This document shows positions 1-8,591 of a stretch of DNA of 64,000 nt, piece after piece. The stretch is from Arthrobacter citreus (GTDB lineage: Bacteria > Actinomycetota > Actinomycetes > Actinomycetales > Micrococcaceae): contig NZ_CP151657.1 in assembly GCF_038405225.1 (NCBI RefSeq), positions 3,782,001-3,846,000 on the forward strand, written 5' to 3'. The notes under the pieces were generated by a model. The model had not been told where the DNA came from. It made no database searches and was given only the letters and a program-made list of their open reading frames with translations. The translations under genes were made by a program, and so were the position numbers. The first letter of the stretch is position 1; every line of letters starts with the position of its first letter.

Positions 1-175
1 CCCCGATCTGGGCCCAGGACAGGGGGCCTGAGCCAAGGTTGTGCTCGTCCAGGAACGCGGTAACTGCGTCGAGAATGAGCAGGGGAGGCGAAGCCAGTTT
101 GTCGGCCTCGGCCCGGGTTGCCACCACTTCGGTTCCATCCGGGACGGAAAGCAGCGATGCCGCGCCCGTTGCCAT
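1..175 (-). CDS. Phosphotransferase family protein, N-terminus only (partial)
   Basis: Only the first 58 codons are present; the gene runs off the left edge. The ATG lies three bases after the stop of the upstream acyl-CoA dehydrogenase gene, so the two are probably co-translated. The visible part holds LLILDAVTAFLDEHNLGSG followed by PLSWAQIG, which resembles the start of APH-type (aminoglycoside/choline kinase fold) phosphotransferases that often sit beside acyl-CoA dehydrogenases in actinobacteria. The catalytic region is outside the window, so the family call rests on the N-terminal pattern and the neighbours. Confidence 0.55.
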   Translation of the reverse strand, partial: MATGAASLLSVPDGTEVVATRAEADKLASPPLLILDAVTAFLDEHNLGSGPLSWAQIG

Positions 176-178
176 CTC

Positions 179-1438
179 CTACGCCTCCGCGGAGCTGTAG
201 GAGGGCGTTCCGTCGACGCCTGCCTGGAAGGGTGCGCCTTGTTCGACCTCACGGCGCCGCGTGGCTGAAGCCCGCCGTGCAATGGCCCACTTATGCGTTT
301 CATTCGAGCCGTCATAAATGCGGAACGCCCGCACTTCATTAAGGTAGGACGCCAGCGGCAGGCGGTCGGAGACGCCGTCGCCGCCGCACAGCTGAAGGGA
401 CCGGTCGATCACCCGGTACACGGCTTCGGAGGTATGTGTTTTCGCCACTGAGGACAGTGCGGAACCGGCTCTGGCATCGGTGTCCAGCAGCATGGCGGTT
501 TTGGTGATGATGGCATCGGACGTTTCCAGGTCCAGCACGTTCAGCGCCAGCATGTCCTGGGCGATGCCCAATTCATGCATGGCGGAGCCGAAAATCTCCC
601 TGGTGTTGGTCCGGTCCAGGGCAATGTCCATCGCCCGCCGGGCAAGCCCGAGCCAGCGCATGCAGTGCGTCAGCCGGGCCGGGCCCAGCCGGACCTGGGC
701 GTAGCGGAATCCCTCGCCCGGCGCCCCCAGAACGGCATTGTCGGGTACAAAGACGTCCTCAAAGTGCAGGTGCGGATGGCCGCCGCCAATGGCGCGGTCC
801 ATGGTGGAGATCTGCTGGCCGATCCGGACCCCCGGCGTGTCCATATCCACCAGGAGCATGGTGGCGCCGGCGGGGGCAGCGCCTCCCGGCAACGAGCCGT
901 CCAGTGCCGGCGTGCGGACCATCGCGATGCAGAAAGCGGCATTGTTGGCACCGCTGGTGAAACGCTTGTGGCCGTTGACAACCCAGCCGCCGTCCACCTT
1001 GACCGCCGAGGACTGCAGGGCGGCCGGGTCCGATCCGGCACCGGGATGGGGTTCAGTCATTCCGAAGCAGGACCGGGCTTCCCCGGAGACCAGCGGACGC
1101 AGATACTGCTCCTTTTGTGCCTGCGTTCCGATCAATTCCAACATGTGCATGTTGCCTTCATCCGGTGCCTGGCAATTCAGGACGGTCGGCCCAATCAACG
1201 AGTAACCGGCCTCCTGAAAGATCGGCGACCAGAATTTCAGCGGCAGCCCCTGGCCACCGTATTCCCTGGGGGCATGCGGGGCGTAGACCCCGGCGTCCTT
1301 GGCCGAGGCGCGCAGCCGGCCGAGGGTGTCCTCGTCCAGCCGTTCACCGGGTGAAGGCTCCGCGGGAATCACCACGGATCGGATAAAGTCCCGGGTGCGC
1401 AGACGCAGGTCCTCGACGTCGGAGGGCAGGGTATTCAT
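179..1438 (-). CDS. Acyl-CoA dehydrogenase family protein
   Basis: This 419-residue flavoprotein should oxidise an acyl-CoA to the trans-2-enoyl-CoA in the cytoplasm, passing electrons to ETF. The length fits the family. The FAD-binding middle part shows CFGMTEPHPGAGSDP, and the C-terminal helical domain shows the usual RIYDGSNETHKWAIAR pattern. The ATG at 1438 is preceded by AAAGGA at a good distance; the same frame stays open further upstream but that stretch overlaps the SDR gene and is not needed. It sits in a minus-strand run with an SDR, a second acyl-CoA dehydrogenase and a phosphotransferase, which suggests catabolism of a branched or unusual acyl chain. The substrate cannot be read from sequence. 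Confidence 0.9.
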   Translation of the reverse strand: MNTLPSDVEDLRLRTRDFIRSVVIPAEPSPGERLDEDTLGRLRASAKDAGVYAPHAPREYGGQGLPLKFWSPIFQEAGYSLIGPTVLNCQAPDEGNMHMLELIGTQAQKEQYLRPLVSGEARSCFGMTEPHPGAGSDPAALQSSAVKVDGGWVVNGHKRFTSGANNAAFCIAMVRTPALDGSLPGGAAPAGATMLLVDMDTPGVRIGQQISTMDRAIGGGHPHLHFEDVFVPDNAVLGAPGEGFRYAQVRLGPARLTHCMRWLGLARRAMDIALDRTNTREIFGSAMHELGIAQDMLALNVLDLETSDAIITKTAMLLDTDARAGSALSSVAKTHTSEAVYRVIDRSLQLCGGDGVSDRLPLASYLNEVRAFRIYDGSNETHKWAIARRASATRRREVEQGAPFQAGVDGTPSYSSAEA

Positions 1439-1457
1439 GCGTGGTGTCCTTTGCTGC

Positions 1458-2240
1458 TCAGGCGTTGCCGCCGGCAGCCAGCAGGCCGCCGTCGAGGTTG
1501 AGGATTTGGCCGGTAATCCAGGCCGCGTCGTCGGACGCCAGGAAGGCCGCGGCGGCAGCCACATCTTCGGGCGTGCCAAGCCGGCCGAGGGGGTAGGCGG
1601 CGGCCACCTGCTCTTCCCGGCCTTCATACAGGGCGCGGGCAAACTGCGTCTTGACGACGGCGGGAGCGAGGGCATTGACCCGGATGGCCGGGCCCAGTTC
1701 AACCGCCAGGGAACGGGTGAGCTGCTCGATGGCGGCCTTGCTGACACCGTAAAAGCTTATTCCGGGGGATGGCGTCTGTGCGCTGACCGAAGACAAGTTA
1801 ATGACGGACCCGCCGCGGCCGGCAAAATCGAGCTTTTCGTGATGATAGGCGTCCTGCACCCAGCCGAGCGTGCCGTAAAGATTCACCTCGATGATCTTCC
1901 GGGCGGCTTCGGCATCCAGATCCATCAGCGGACCGTACACCGGGTTGATGCCGGCGTTGTTGACCAGGATGTCCAACCGGCCAAAGACGCCCGCAACGGT
2001 GTCGAGCACTTCGGCCCGGTGCCCGGCGTCGTCGGATTTTCCGGCAACGGCCAGGACCGTGCCCTCGGGGAACGACGCCGCTGCCTCCTCCAAGGGGCCG
2101 GGCTTCCGCGCGGTGATGCAGACCCGGGCGCCCTCCGCCGCCATCCGACGGGCCACGGCAAGACCGATGCCGCGGCTGGCCCCGGTGACTATGGCGGTCT
2201 TGCCCTCCAGCCGGCGGGCACTGACGCTGTTTTCCTGCAC
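1458..2240 (-). CDS. SDR family oxidoreductase
   Basis: A classical short-chain dehydrogenase of 260 residues. The cofactor motif TGASRGIG is at residues 19-26, NNAG at 94-97, and the catalytic set is Ser151, Tyr164 and Lys168 in the YGVSK motif. The C-terminal part (PLGRLGTPEDVAAAAAFLAS, then ITGQILNLDGG) is typical of FabG-like or 3-hydroxyacyl-CoA dehydrogenase-like members. It lies 19 bases upstream of the acyl-CoA dehydrogenase gene on the same strand, so a role in oxidising a hydroxyacyl intermediate is plausible but inferred. Valine codons a little downstream are possible alternative starts. Confidence 0.9.
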   Translation of the reverse strand: MQENSVSARRLEGKTAIVTGASRGIGLAVARRMAAEGARVCITARKPGPLEEAAASFPEGTVLAVAGKSDDAGHRAEVLDTVAGVFGRLDILVNNAGINPVYGPLMDLDAEAARKIIEVNLYGTLGWVQDAYHHEKLDFAGRGGSVINLSSVSAQTPSPGISFYGVSKAAIEQLTRSLAVELGPAIRVNALAPAVVKTQFARALYEGREEQVAAAYPLGRLGTPEDVAAAAAFLASDDAAWITGQILNLDGGLLAAGGNA

Positions 2241-2395
2241 CTTGACTCCCTTGTCAGAACCGACCCGCTACCAAGCAACCGCTTGGTATGCATGCTGCCT
2301 ACGCTAAGTCTGGTGCAGGCCACATGATGTGTCAATGCTCACACTGAGCCACCGGATGGCGGCTGGCCCGGTGTGCGCAAAGCAGGATGCGGGGC

Positions 2396-4369
2396 TCAGC
2401 GGTACCGGCGGTGGAGGTTTTCCCCGGCGTCAGGACCATTGGCCCACTCCGAAATCCAGGGGCCGGTCCCTTCGGATTGATCCAGCACTCCCTCCTCCAG
2501 CCAGGTGTACCGCCCGGCCAGGACACCTTTCGCGAGCCGGCGGTCCTCGGCATCGGAATTGCGCCACAGGTCATCAAAGAGCGTGTCGGTCCGCACCCGG
2601 GACTGGGCGCAGAAGGCGGCGGCCAGTTCAAAGGCTGCCGCTCCCTCCACCGGATCCTTCCGACGCATTGTCTCAGCGCGCATGCAGACAGCAGACATGG
2701 CGAACAGCTCGGCTCCGATGTCCACGATCCGGCCCAGGAAAACCTGGTGGTGCTCCAGCCCCGCCTGCCACCGGGCCATCCCATAGAAGGTGGACCGGGC
2801 CAGGCGGCGGGAAGCGCGGTCGGCATACCGCAGGTAGCCGGCAAGCGGGCCGAACTCCGCATAGGACGTGGGCACCGAACCCCGACCGGCTGCCAGTGTG
2901 GGCAGCCACCGGCCGTAGAAACCGCTTGCCTTTACCGCGGCCCGGGCTTTCCTGTTGAGGGTTGCGTCCGCGACGGCCAAATCACCGGCGGCCTTGAGAT
3001 GGGCGTCAACGGCCTCGCGGGCGATCAGCAGATGCATTATTTCGGTGCTGCCCTCAAAGACCCGGTTGATTCGCAGGTCCCGCAGCTGCTGCTCGGCGCC
3101 AACGGCCCGCTCTCCCCGGGCGGCCAGGGAATCGGCGGTCTCAAAGCCGCGGCCGCCGCGAATCTGCACCAGTTCATCGCCCACCCGGTAAGCCATCTCT
3201 GATGCCCACAGCTTTGCCAGTGCGGCTTCGATCCGGATGTCCTTGGTTCCGGCGTCGGCCATGCTGGCCGACAGCTCAAAAACGCTCTCCAGCGCGAAGG
3301 CGGTGCCGGCGATAAAGGCCACCTTCTTCGCCACGGCCTCGTGCTGGCCGATTGGCCGCCCCCACTGTTCCCGGGTCCCGGTCCAGCCGCGGGCAATCTT
3401 CACCGACCATTTGGCGGACGCCGCACACAGGGCCGGAATGGAGAGGCGGCCCGTGTTCAGGGTGGTCAACGCGATCTTCAGGCCCTGGCCCTCCCGGCCC
3501 AGGCGGTTGGCCGCGGGGACCCGGACTCCGCGGAGGCGGGTCACCCCGTTTTCGATGCCGCGCAGGCCCATGAAATTATTCCGGTTCTCCACCGTGATCC
3601 CCGGAGAATCCATTTCCACCACAAAGGCGCTGATCCCGCCTTTTTCGGAACCGTGCGGCGGCACTGCGGCCATGACCACCACCAGTTCGGCAATGACGCC
3701 GTTGGTTGTCCACAGCTTGACCCCGTCCAGCACATATTCGCTGCCATCCTCGGACAGCACCGCCGTTGCGCGCATGCGGGCCGGGTCGGACCCGACGTCG
3801 GGCTCTGTCAGCAGGAAGGCGGAAACGGCGCCCGTGGCGCAGCGCGGCAGGTACTCTTCTTTTTGCTCCGCCGTCCCGAAGACCTTAACCGGCTCCGGAA
3901 CGCCGATGGACAGGTGGGCCGACACCAGTGCGCCAAGGCTGGGATGCACCGACCCCAGAAGCATCAGGCCACGGCCGTAGGCGAGCAGGGACAGGCCAAG
4001 TCCGGCGTACTGCCGGGGAATCTTCATGCCAAAGACGCCCAGCTCGGTCAGGCCCCGGAGGTAGCCATCCGGAATGACACCGGTCCGCTCGATCAGCCGG
4101 CCGTCCAGGGTGGCGCAGTATGCGGCGAGCCGGTCCAGGAAGTCCCGCTCCCGGATTGCCGCTTCCGGATCCACAGGCTGCGGCCGGATGAGGTCCAGGT
4201 TGTATTTGCCCATGTAGATGCCCTTGGCAAAGCTGGGGCGCCGGTCTTCGCTGATGCGGGAGGCCTCGGCCAATGCGCGGGCGTCCTGGGCGGTGACCAC
4301 CCGCTCCTTGACCTCCCGGACGCCGTCGTCGCCGGCGCTTCGGGCATCCTGCAGATCCTTTGTGCTCAT
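2396..4369 (-). CDS. Large acyl-CoA dehydrogenase (FadE / VLCAD-like)
   Basis: A 657-residue acyl-CoA dehydrogenase, about 240 residues longer than the usual 400-residue enzymes, as in very-long-chain types with an extra C-terminal domain. The N-terminal part carries FAKGIYMGKYNLDLI, the FAD/substrate region carries SAFLLTEPDVGSDPARM, and NRVFEGSTEIMHLLIAREAV closes the core domain before a C-terminal extension of roughly 200 residues. ATG 4369 has a clear AGGGGAA ribosome site; the frame is open further upstream but without a better start. It heads the minus-strand lipid-degradation cluster and diverges from the MarR gene at 4618. A role in long-chain fatty acid oxidation is inferred from the architecture. 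Confidence 0.88.
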   Translation of the reverse strand: MSTKDLQDARSAGDDGVREVKERVVTAQDARALAEASRISEDRRPSFAKGIYMGKYNLDLIRPQPVDPEAAIRERDFLDRLAAYCATLDGRLIERTGVIPDGYLRGLTELGVFGMKIPRQYAGLGLSLLAYGRGLMLLGSVHPSLGALVSAHLSIGVPEPVKVFGTAEQKEEYLPRCATGAVSAFLLTEPDVGSDPARMRATAVLSEDGSEYVLDGVKLWTTNGVIAELVVVMAAVPPHGSEKGGISAFVVEMDSPGITVENRNNFMGLRGIENGVTRLRGVRVPAANRLGREGQGLKIALTTLNTGRLSIPALCAASAKWSVKIARGWTGTREQWGRPIGQHEAVAKKVAFIAGTAFALESVFELSASMADAGTKDIRIEAALAKLWASEMAYRVGDELVQIRGGRGFETADSLAARGERAVGAEQQLRDLRINRVFEGSTEIMHLLIAREAVDAHLKAAGDLAVADATLNRKARAAVKASGFYGRWLPTLAAGRGSVPTSYAEFGPLAGYLRYADRASRRLARSTFYGMARWQAGLEHHQVFLGRIVDIGAELFAMSAVCMRAETMRRKDPVEGAAAFELAAAFCAQSRVRTDTLFDDLWRNSDAEDRRLAKGVLAGRYTWLEEGVLDQSEGTGPWISEWANGPDAGENLHRRYR

Positions 4370-4617
4370 GGCGGTTCCCCTCATCCGGGCTGCACCAGGC
4401 AGCCTTCGTTGGCTGTGCCGCCCCAGCCTACGCCCGGAGGGGACAGCCAGAAAGGGTTCCCCGGTGCTGTGCCGAAATCGGCTAGGCGCACCGCCCAAAC
4501 AAGACCTCAATTCTTGACAACTGCCCCCCTTGTAGCGTTGGAATGGTAAGCACACTGATTATTTCCGATGCTAGTGGGGACCCAGACAAGGGGCGATGGA
4601 TACAGGGAAGCAGGCAG

Positions 4618-5055
4618 ATGCAGAACGAGGGGGATTGGGAAGCCGTCCGGTTACTGTCAACGGCCGCGCGGTTGGTGCGCCGTGAAGTGGACAACCGGTT
4701 GCGGGAAGTTGGCCTGACGCAGGAGCGCGTCACGGTGCTGCGGGTGCTGATGGCGGACGGGCCGTTGAAACGTGCCGAGCTGGCGCGCCGGCTGAGGGTT
4801 ACGGCACAGACGCTGGGAACCTCGCTGGTGACAATGGCGCGCCAGGGGCTGGTGGCTGAGCTGCCGCCGGGGACTGACGGGTCGGCCCGCCGGATGGTGG
4901 GGATCTCCGACCATGGCCGCCGGATGCTGCTGCAGGCCGACGACATAGAGCGCGCCGGGTTCAGCGCTGACATCCGGCCCGAACTCCGCCGGGAGCTGAT
5001 AAGCCTGATCAGGGAGCTGGAAGTGCACCGGGCAGGCGCATCTGCGTCGTTGTAG
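4618..5055 (+). CDS. MarR family transcriptional regulator
   Basis: A 145-residue winged-helix regulator. The segment LKRAELARRLRVTAQTLGTSLVTMA is a typical recognition-helix region, followed by the wing and the C-terminal dimerisation helix. I chose ATG 4618 because it has an AGGGAAGCAGG-like site in front. An earlier in-frame ATG at 4543 lies beside or inside a possible promoter (TTGACA at 4514-4519, TGGAAT at 4539-4544) and has no good ribosome site. It is divergent to the acyl-CoA dehydrogenase cluster, so it probably controls that cluster and responds to an acyl-CoA or related ligand; this is inference. Confidence 0.88.
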   Translation: MQNEGDWEAVRLLSTAARLVRREVDNRLREVGLTQERVTVLRVLMADGPLKRAELARRLRVTAQTLGTSLVTMARQGLVAELPPGTDGSARRMVGISDHGRRMLLQADDIERAGFSADIRPELRRELISLIRELEVHRAGASASL

Positions 5056-5143
5056 CGCCGAGCGCACCCGCCCGCCGGCCGGGGTAACGTGATGAGTGGA
5101 TCCAGTAGGAACATCACGGCCCCGGGCCGGAAGAGGGTAAAAC

Positions 5144-5482
5144 ATGAGTGAAGGCATTCGAGTTGCTGCCGCGGAAGACATTGATGAAGGAACCGCGTTG
5201 AAGGTTGACGCCGAGGTGGCGGGCACTGCGGATGACATAGCGGTGTTCCACAGCGACGATGGAAGCTTTTATGCCCTGAACGACACCTGCACGCACGAGG
5301 AGGCGTCGCTGTCGGAGGGGTGGATCGAGGACGGTGAGGTGGAATGTCCCATCCACTCAGCCAGGTTCTGCCTCCGGACCGGAGAAGCGCTGTGTCTTCC
5401 TGCCCTGGTGAACGCGAAAGCACACCGGGTTGAGGTGCGCAGTGGAGAGGTGTACCTCTACCCGGGCGAAACGCCCGATTAG
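5144..5482 (+). CDS. Rieske 2Fe-2S non-haem ferredoxin-like protein
   Basis: A 112-residue single-domain Rieske protein. The cluster ligands are visible as Cys49-x-His51 and Cys68-x2-His71 with 16 residues between the pairs, the normal spacing. There is no signal peptide or membrane segment, so this is a soluble electron carrier of the type that feeds dioxygenases, NirD-like systems or Suf-associated steps. No partner oxygenase or reductase is adjacent, so the electron acceptor is unknown. It lies between the MarR gene and the iron-siderophore binding protein. Confidence 0.9.
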   Translation: MSEGIRVAAAEDIDEGTALKVDAEVAGTADDIAVFHSDDGSFYALNDTCTHEEASLSEGWIEDGEVECPIHSARFCLRTGEALCLPALVNAKAHRVEVRSGEVYLYPGETPD

Positions 5483-5562
5483 TCCGGCGTGCGGGCCCGC
5501 CCCCGCGGCCCGCAATGGGCTGTGAGCGGTAATACGCAAGACTGATGTTGCGTAATAGGGGC

Positions 5563-5585
5563 AAGGGTAGGATACCCTTACTTTT
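5563..5585 (+). promoter_or_regulatory. Palindromic operator, candidate iron-regulator (DtxR/IdeR) box
   Basis: A perfect inverted repeat, AAGGGTA-GGA-TACCCTT (5563-5579), lies about 70 bases before the siderophore-binding lipoprotein gene. The overlapping 19 bases from 5567 match the classic iron-box consensus at about 12 of 19 positions, so the identity is only moderate. Its position before an iron-uptake gene makes an iron-responsive repressor the best guess. Confidence 0.5.
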
Positions 5586-5647
5586 GTCCGGCTTCCCGGA
5601 CACTGGTCAGCGTTGAAACTTACCTTCCCTTCAGTCAAGGAGCCCCC

Positions 5648-6697
5648 ATGGCCCTGTTTCGGATGCGCCGCGCTGCGGCCGTTGCCGCCGTCGCCGTTTT
5701 GTCCCTCTCCGCATGCTCAACCGGTTCCGCCGGAGGAGAGGCCGATGCAGGCACCGGCTCCTCCGCCGCAGCTGATGCATTTCCGGTCACCATCGAGCAT
5801 GCATACGGCGAAACGACCATCGAATCCGCTCCCGAGCGCGTAGCGGCCGTCGCCTGGGCAAACGCGGAAACAGCCCTTGCCCTCGGCGTTGTCCCGGTGG
5901 GCATGCCCACCATCGAATACGGCGGCAATGAGCAGGGCACAACTCCGTGGATCGATGATGCACTCGAAGAACTCGGTGCACCGATCGGTTCTGAAGGCGC
6001 CCCGGTCCAGTACTCGGAGGCAGACGGCATTGCCTACGACGACGTCGCGGCCACCAATCCCGACGTCATCCTGGCTGCCTTCTCCGGCCTGACCCAGGAG
6101 GACTACGACAAGCTCTCCAAGATCGCGCCGGTCGTGGCCTACCCGGAAGCCCAGTGGGGCACATCGTGGCAGGACACCGCCGCACTGACCGGCAAAGCCC
6201 TGGGCCTGTCCGACAAGGCTGACGAGTTGATCGCCGAGACAGAACAGTCCATTCAGGATGCTGCCGCGGATCACCCCGAGCTTGAAGGGAAAAGCTTCAT
6301 TTACGGAAACCTTGCCCCGGCCGGTTCCTCCATCTACACGGCCCTGGACAACCGTCCGAAATTCCTCACCGAACTGGGCATGGTCCAGGCACCGATCGTG
6401 GATGAGAACGCCCCGGATGGTGAGTTCTACTACTCCTGGGCCAACGAAAACGCCAACCAGCTGGACTCCGATGTCTTTGTGACCTGGGTGCAGGATGACG
6501 AAGCTGCGGCTGCCCTCAGTTCGGATCCCCTGCTGGGCCAGATCCCCGCGGTCAAGAACGGCGGCCTGGTTGCCGACTCCAACGCAGAGCGCATCTTCTC
6601 CGTCTCCGCCATCAATGTCTTGAGCATCCCGTACGCCCTGGACAACGTGGTGCCGATGATCGCCGAAGCAGCAGCGGCGGCCGACGCAGGCAAGTAA
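5648..6697 (+). CDS. Iron-siderophore ABC transporter substrate-binding lipoprotein
   Basis: A 349-residue secreted lipoprotein of the FecB/FepB (periplasmic binding protein class III) family. The signal peptide ends in the lipobox LSAC with the acylated cysteine at residue 23. The mature part has the family landmarks: PERVAAVAWANAETALALGVVPVG near the start of domain 1 and NPDVILAAFSGLTQEDYDKLSKIAPVV before the long linking helix. It should capture a ferric siderophore outside the membrane. ATG 5648 follows AAGGAG. No permease is adjacent; the permease and ATPase genes at 14494-17592 are the likely partners. The upstream palindrome suggests iron repression. Confidence 0.93.
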   Translation: MALFRMRRAAAVAAVAVLSLSACSTGSAGGEADAGTGSSAAADAFPVTIEHAYGETTIESAPERVAAVAWANAETALALGVVPVGMPTIEYGGNEQGTTPWIDDALEELGAPIGSEGAPVQYSEADGIAYDDVAATNPDVILAAFSGLTQEDYDKLSKIAPVVAYPEAQWGTSWQDTAALTGKALGLSDKADELIAETEQSIQDAAADHPELEGKSFIYGNLAPAGSSIYTALDNRPKFLTELGMVQAPIVDENAPDGEFYYSWANENANQLDSDVFVTWVQDDEAAAALSSDPLLGQIPAVKNGGLVADSNAERIFSVSAINVLSIPYALDNVVPMIAEAAAAADAGK

Positions 6698-6721
6698 ACG
6701 CCAAGCAAATAGGTTCCCCAA

Positions 6722-6759
6722 GGGAGCACCTCCGAAGATAGTCGGGGGTGCTTCCTTTT
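6722..6759 (+). terminator. Rho-independent terminator after the binding protein gene
   Basis: An imperfect 13-14 bp stem (GGAGCACCTCCGA with TCGGGGGTGCTTCC) is followed by TTTT, 25 bases after the stop codon of the siderophore-binding protein gene. Confidence 0.8.
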
Positions 6760-6842
6760 GCGTTCGGCTGTTGCCGTTCTCACGTTCGCCGGGCTGCCGC
6801 CAATTGGACACGACCCCCGGGGCAACTGACACGATCGGATGT

Positions 6843-8057
6843 ATGCAAGATCTGCTCAGTATTGCCTCCGACCTCAAACCAGTGTTCGCCGTTCTGCTCG
6901 CTGTGGGAGCAGCCCTGCTGCTCGCGCGGATTTTCCAGGAGTCCCTCGCCAGGATCTTCCGCCGGGTTCCACGGATCCGGGAGGCGATAGCTCAGGGCCG
7001 TAATCCCCTGCGGCTGGTGCTGTCCCTCATCGGCATCCGGATAGGCCTCGGCGCCACCGCCGCCGGCGCAGAGTGGTTTGGTCCGGTCAGCTACGTCCTC
7101 ACGCTGGGACTGATCGCTTCGCTGGCCTGGCTGGCCGTCGTCGTCCTGCTCATCGTCGAGGTGATGCTGCTCAGCAAATACTCGACCGACAGCAAGGACA
7201 ACCGCCGGATGCGCCGGCTGAAAACGCAGATCATGCTGGGCCGCCGGGTGGGCGTGGCCGTTATTGTCACCATCGGCGTGGCATTCGTTCTGCTCACCAT
7301 CCCCGAAGTACAGGCGCTTGGTGCCGGTATCCTCGCCTCCGCCGGTCTGATTTCCATCGTCGCCGGTCTTGCCGTGCAGAGCAGTCTTACCAATGTTTTT
7401 GCAGGGGTCCAGCTGGCCTTCACTGACGCCATCCGGGTTGACGACGTTGTGGTCGTGGAGACCCAGTGGGGAACGATCGAGGAAATCACCATGACCTATG
7501 TGGTGGTGCATCTGTGGGATGACAGGCGCCTGATCCTGCCGTCCACCTACTTCACCTCCACGCCGTTCGAGAACTGGACCCGGAAGCAGTCCGCGATCCT
7601 GGGCACCGTGGAACTGGACCTGGACTGGCGGGCTCCCGTGGGCGACCTGCGTGCGCACCTGAAGGAGACCCTCGCCGGAACCGAGCTGTGGGACGGACGC
7701 ACCGGCGTGCTGCAGATTACCGACGCCGTCAACAGCCTGGTGCGTGTGCGCATCCTGGTCAGCGCGGAGGACAGCGGAGCGCTTTTTGACCTGCGTTGCC
7801 TGGTCCGTGAAGCGATGGTCACCTACCTGCAGGAATGGCACCCGGGAGCACTGCCGCGCCAGCGCTGGGAAGAAGTCCATGCCAAGGCCCCCGGGGTGCA
7901 CAAGGCGCCCCGGTCCCGCGCCGGGGGAGATCCGGAAGACACCAGCACATCGCAGTTCTTCACCGGTTCGATCGAGGCCATTGACCGCCGTCATTCCTTT
8001 GCCGGCCCGGGCAAGCAGGTCTTCGAGGAGCGCGAAGAGAACTCCGTGGACGACTAG
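6843..8057 (+). CDS. MscS-type small-conductance mechanosensitive channel family protein
   Basis: A 404-residue membrane protein with an N-terminal helix, two or three more hydrophobic segments, then the pore-lining region (GAGILASAGLISIVAGLAVQS, residues about 157-177) and the soluble beta domain (FTDAIRVDDVVVVETQWGTIEEI). This is the MscS core; the last 80 residues are a charged, probably disordered tail. It should release osmolytes on sudden hypo-osmotic stress. ATG 6843 starts just before the first membrane helix; an earlier in-frame start would add 24 polar residues with no support. Confidence 0.9.
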   Translation: MQDLLSIASDLKPVFAVLLAVGAALLLARIFQESLARIFRRVPRIREAIAQGRNPLRLVLSLIGIRIGLGATAAGAEWFGPVSYVLTLGLIASLAWLAVVVLLIVEVMLLSKYSTDSKDNRRMRRLKTQIMLGRRVGVAVIVTIGVAFVLLTIPEVQALGAGILASAGLISIVAGLAVQSSLTNVFAGVQLAFTDAIRVDDVVVVETQWGTIEEITMTYVVVHLWDDRRLILPSTYFTSTPFENWTRKQSAILGTVELDLDWRAPVGDLRAHLKETLAGTELWDGRTGVLQITDAVNSLVRVRILVSAEDSGALFDLRCLVREAMVTYLQEWHPGALPRQRWEEVHAKAPGVHKAPRSRAGGDPEDTSTSQFFTGSIEAIDRRHSFAGPGKQVFEEREENSVDD

Positions 8058-8171
8058 CGTATTCGTGGCCCAATCTTCTTCCGTCGGTTGACAGACGGGC
8101 ATCCTTCTGGCTGGCTGGCAGCAGGGCACGGGGTGCCCATCCGACCGTCAACAGGGAACAGAGGAACAGAC

Positions 8172-8483
8172 ATGGCAGACGAATTTGTAATCCATGAACT
8201 GCAGGGCTCCAACGTATGGGCCAAGGACGGCGAGCGGCTGGGGCTGGTGGGCCAGGTGCACCTGGACCGGGCCACGGGCGAGCCGGAATGGATTACCGTT
8301 GCACTGGGCTTGTTTGAAACAAGGCAGCATTTTGTTCCGCTGGCGGGAGCGCGCCGGGATGAAGACGACATTTACGTCAACTTCAGCCGGGAGGCGGTCG
8401 ATGACTCGCCTGTGGTGGATCCCGACGGCGCGCTCAGTCCCGCGGAAGAAACGCTGCTCACGGACTACTACAAGCAGTTCTGA
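8172..8483 (+). CDS. PRC-barrel domain-containing protein
   Basis: A 103-residue soluble protein. The sequence NVWAKDGERLGLVGQVHLDRATGEPEWITVALG and the following FVPLAGARRDEDDIYVNF strand pattern fit a PRC-barrel domain, a small beta-barrel found in RNA-processing and photosynthetic proteins and in actinobacterial stress proteins. ATG 8172 follows AGAGGAA. Function is unknown. It lies between an osmotic channel and a YihY membrane protein, which hints at envelope or stress physiology only. Confidence 0.8.
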   Translation: MADEFVIHELQGSNVWAKDGERLGLVGQVHLDRATGEPEWITVALGLFETRQHFVPLAGARRDEDDIYVNFSREAVDDSPVVDPDGALSPAEETLLTDYYKQF

Positions 8484-8591
8484 CCCCCGGCGGCCGGCAG
8501 GACGCCCGAATGGCCTAGTGAAGTCCTTTGGTAGTAAGCCCCCTTACCAATAGGATAAAAGTCTGCAATTCAACGCACCCAGGAGGCCGTC

